DNA of 5,436 nt from contig JBECKQ010000091.1 in the NCBI GenBank assembly GCA_040235375.1, positions 1 to 5,436 on the forward strand. The letters run 5' to 3'. The DNA is from JBECKQ01 sp040235375 (lineage in GTDB: Bacteria; Planctomycetota; Phycisphaerae; UBA1845). The position numbers and the translations under genes are program-made. A model generated the notes under the pieces. It was not told the DNA's origin and did no database searches. It saw only the letters and a list, made by a program, of their open reading frames with translations. Position 1 is the stretch's first letter. Each line of letters opens with the position of its first letter. Below are positions 3,787 through 5,436 of the stretch, piece after piece.

Positions 3787-4752
3787 TTGAACACGGATTC
3801 CAAGGCGCGAATCGTCGTCGCACTCGGCGGCAATGCGATATCGTCGGGCAAGCACTCGGGCAACATCACGGAGCAGTTCGCGCAGTCGCGCGTTACCGCG
3901 CGGTTCATCGCTAATCTCATCTGTGCCGGGCACCGGCTGATCATCACGCACGGCAACGGCCCGCAGGTGGGCATGGTGCTGCGCCGCGTGGAACTTTCCC
4001 GTCACGAAGTCTACCCCATCGACCTGGGTCTGTGCGTGGCCGACACGCAGGCCGGCATGGGCTACATGATCTGCCAGTGCATCGCCAACGAGATGGAGAG
4101 ACGCGGTCGCCCGATCATCGCCTCGACGATCGTCACCACCGTGCTGGTCGATGCCGACGACGAGGCGTTTCGCCGGCCGACCAAGCCGATCGGCCAGTTC
4201 TACGATCGCGAAACGGCCGAGCACCGCGTCGCCGCGGAAGGCTGGAACGTTATCGAGGTGCCTGGCAAGGGGTTCCGCCGGGTCGTGCCGTCGCCGAGGC
4301 CGCGGAAGATCCAGGAGCTGGATCTCATCCGCAAGCTGTTCGATGACGGGCAGACGATTGTGTGCTGCGGCGGCGGCGGGATTCCGGTCGTACGCCGTCC
4401 GGCCGGCGGCGTCGAAGGCGTCGAGGCCGTCATCGACAAGGACCTGACGGCCGCGCTGCTGGCCGTCGGAACGGAAGCGGACACGCTGGCGATCCTCACG
4501 GATGTCGAGCGCGTGAGCGTCGATTACGGCAAACCGACCGAGCGTTTCCTCGACACGCTGACCGTATCGCAGGCACGCGAATATCTGGCGGCCGGTCAGT
4601 TTCCCGAGGGCAGCATGGGGCCCAAGGTCCGGGCCTGCATTCACTTTGTCGAGAACAGCCCCCTCGGCAGCCCGACGGCGATCATCACCAGCATCGAGGG
4701 GAGCGAGGCGGCCCTCGCGGGCCGGACAGGCACGCGGCTCACTCGCGATTAA
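3787..4752 (+). CDS. arcC: Carbamate kinase
   Basis: This amino-acid-kinase-family enzyme of 321 residues (family usually about 310) interconverts ADP plus carbamoyl phosphate with ATP plus carbamate. Signatures in order: IVVALGGNAI (9-18), ITHGNGPQVG (53-62), YPIDLGLCVADTQAGMGY (76-93), RRPTKPIGQFY (129-139), VVPSPRPRKIQE (166-177), IVCCGGGGIPV (191-201), VIDKDLTAALLA (215-226), ADTLAILTDVE (231-241), and PEGSMGPKVRA (273-283). All expected nucleotide and carbamoyl-phosphate loops are present, so it should be active. In the arginine deiminase pathway the partners are arginine deiminase (arcA) and ornithine carbamoyltransferase (arcB), but neither is adjacent; it appears to be a single-gene unit. 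It might instead serve agmatine, allantoin or purine breakdown, or carbamoyl phosphate balance. The start is TTG 3787, chosen on the GGGGAGA site and the expected N-terminal length before VVALGGN. Confidence 0.94.
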   Translation: MNTDSKARIVVALGGNAISSGKHSGNITEQFAQSRVTARFIANLICAGHRLIITHGNGPQVGMVLRRVELSRHEVYPIDLGLCVADTQAGMGYMICQCIANEMERRGRPIIASTIVTTVLVDADDEAFRRPTKPIGQFYDRETAEHRVAAEGWNVIEVPGKGFRRVVPSPRPRKIQELDLIRKLFDDGQTIVCCGGGGIPVVRRPAGGVEGVEAVIDKDLTAALLAVGTEADTLAILTDVERVSVDYGKPTERFLDTLTVSQAREYLAAGQFPEGSMGPKVRACIHFVENSPLGSPTAIITSIEGSEAALAGRTGTRLTRD

Positions 4753-4762
4753 CTCACGATAG

Positions 4763-4792
4763 GACTGACCGATTGTGGCACTCCCTTCAGTC
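4763..4792 (+). terminator. Possible stem-loop after carbamate kinase
   Basis: GACTGA (4763-4768) and TCAGTC (4787-4792) are perfect complements around an 18-nt loop, starting ten bases after the stop. The stem is short, the loop long, and no T-tract follows, so this is only a weak terminator candidate. Confidence 0.22.
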
Positions 4793-4803
4793 GGCTGCCA
4801 TCG

Positions 4804-4862
4804 GGCCAACACGAAAGGCAGACTCTCGCGACTGACCTGCCGGGGACCGCGTTCGGTTGGCC
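4804..4862 (+). repeat. Nested inverted repeats in the gap before the secreted-protein gene
   Basis: An outer pair GGCCAAC (4804-4810) / GTTGGCC (4856-4862) encloses an inner pair GGCAG (4817-4821) / CTGCC (4837-4841). Together they could fold a 59-nt extended RNA or DNA structure. It lies about 50 bp after the carbamate kinase stop and 50 bp before the next ATG. It could be a terminator region, a small structured RNA or chance in GC-rich DNA. I recognise no known RNA family. Confidence 0.25.
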
Positions 4863-4877
4863 GGGGCAAAATCAGTT

Positions 4878-4907
4878 TTGGACGATCGGGGGCAATCCGA
4901 CAATAAT
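4878..4907 (+). promoter_or_regulatory. Candidate promoter placing the start of transcription at the ATG of the secreted-protein gene
   Basis: AATAAT (4902-4907, five of six -10 bases) stands out in a GC-rich gap, with TTGGAC (4878-4883, three of six) 18 bp upstream. The -10 ends six bases before ATG 4914, so the predicted transcript would begin at or very near the start codon. Confidence 0.33.
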
Positions 4908-4913
4908 GCGTGA

Positions 4914-5436
4914 ATGACGCGGTCCGGTTTACGGTTGAAGGTGCTTGTCAGCGTCGCCTTGATCGGCGCGGCCAGCTGCGCCGCCCAAGCCCAGGTCTCT
5001 GTCGCCGGGGGCGACGACATTGTCTGGATTTTCCGGTCGTCGAGTGGCGGCGAAGACGGGCAGGTGAATCTGCAGTTCGTGTATGCCCTCGCGTCGCAGA
5101 AGCCGGTGCAATACCTGCCGCTTCCCGTGGTGCAGACCATGGGTCGGATTGTTCGCGCCGCTGCACGCAGGCAGAATCTGCACGTCTTCTTCGAGGATGG
5201 AACGCACTACCGCTTTCGCCCGCCTCCGACGCTGTCGTACGAGGGCCACAACGACTTTCCCGAACTGAAACTGCCGGAAAGCTGCGTTCCGATCGCTTTG
5301 GCGGGGGATGACGCGGCGAATGCGCTGCTGGGAGTCGTACCCACGCGTATCGCGGAGGCGCTGTCGCGGCCGGCGACGTCGGAGCCGGCCGAAGAGGCGG
5401 AGAGCCAGCCCGCGCCGACCACCGAGGCTGCCAGCC
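4914..5436 (+). CDS. Secreted protein of unknown function, N-terminal part
   Basis: The frame is open from ATG 4914 to the right edge (174 complete codons), so the C-terminus is missing. The first 27 residues form a Sec signal peptide: MTRSGLRLK, a hydrophobic core VLVSVALIGAA, and a likely signal peptidase I site after AQA (24-26); Cys22 in AASC is a poorer lipobox, so a lipoprotein is less likely. The exported part begins VSVAGGDDIVWIFR and contains NLHVFFEDGTHYRF (88-101) and VPIALAGDDAANALLGVV (125-142). These alternating hydrophobic and polar stretches look like beta strands, perhaps propeller blades, but no family is recognised. From residue 152 it becomes rich in Pro, Ala, Glu and Thr (SEPAEEAESQPAPTTEAAS), a low-complexity linker typical before another domain. 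An in-frame TGA directly precedes the ATG, so no longer start exists; no Shine-Dalgarno is visible. Codon pattern, with G or C in third position, supports real coding. Confidence 0.7.
   Translation, partial: MTRSGLRLKVLVSVALIGAASCAAQAQVSVAGGDDIVWIFRSSSGGEDGQVNLQFVYALASQKPVQYLPLPVVQTMGRIVRAAARRQNLHVFFEDGTHYRFRPPPTLSYEGHNDFPELKLPESCVPIALAGDDAANALLGVVPTRIAEALSRPATSEPAEEAESQPAPTTEAAS

Noticed and set aside
3742..4869. A 375-codon open frame on the minus strand, longer than the carbamate kinase gene it covers.
   Set aside because: It is antisense to an unmistakable carbamate kinase, its translation is low-complexity Arg/Asp/Ala-rich with no family motif, and such mirror frames are normal in GC-rich genes.
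1..5436. Mobile elements, CRISPR arrays, tRNA or rRNA genes, phage, toxin-antitoxin or defence systems.
   Set aside because: No transposase or integrase motif, no regularly spaced repeats, no tRNA-like cloverleaf and no defence-family protein were seen; the genes are housekeeping or envelope functions.

Overview
The window is 5.4 kb of GC-rich bacterial DNA, dense in short intergenic gaps and probably chromosomal. Its gene set is mostly housekeeping: phosphomannose isomerase, a free-standing methionyl-tRNA-synthetase-type tRNA-binding domain, ribosomal protein bS18, a Trm112-like protein, an acyl-CoA/acyl-ACP ligase, a TPR-SPOR lipoprotein, carbamate kinase and a secreted protein of unknown function. 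The isolated and divergent bS18, the use of TTG starts, the mixture of genes with and without Shine-Dalgarno (SD) sites, and the mostly single-gene transcription units would fit a planctomycete or another poorly sampled lineage. No marker here fixes the phylum, so that placement is inference.

Layout. Positions 1-86 (minus) hold the first 28 codons of manA. A 141-bp divergent promoter region separates it from the metG-beta-type gene (228-572, plus). This gene converges on a minus-strand pair: a Trm112/UPF0434 gene (907-1125) followed 22 bp later by rpsR for bS18 (630-884). Upstream of that pair, also on the minus strand, is the AMP-dependent acyl ligase (1254-2723), whose stop codon lies inside a strong hairpin. 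A 92-bp divergent region then leads to three plus-strand genes with wide gaps between them: the TPR-SPOR lipoprotein (2816-3595), carbamate kinase (3787-4752), and a secreted protein that runs off the right edge (4914 onward).

How the genes work together. Only the Trm112-like/rpsR pair looks like an operon, and both members belong to translation, as does the nearby tRNA-binding protein. The others look like separate transcription units in sugar-phosphate metabolism, fatty-acid activation, the cell envelope and carbamoyl-phosphate/ATP metabolism. Four intergenic regions contain plausible sigma70-like promoters with 16-17 bp spacers. Two secreted-protein genes lack an SD site and have a -10-like hexamer 6-7 bp before the ATG, so they may be leaderless.

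I saw no mobile element, CRISPR array, tRNA, rRNA, phage or defence gene, and no convincing new multi-gene system. The observations most worth following are the rpsR-Trm112 pairing and the divergence of this bS18, the possible leaderless genes, hairpins without T-tracts at gene ends, the single-lipoprotein TPR-SPOR architecture, and an apparent excess of the hexamer CGATCG.
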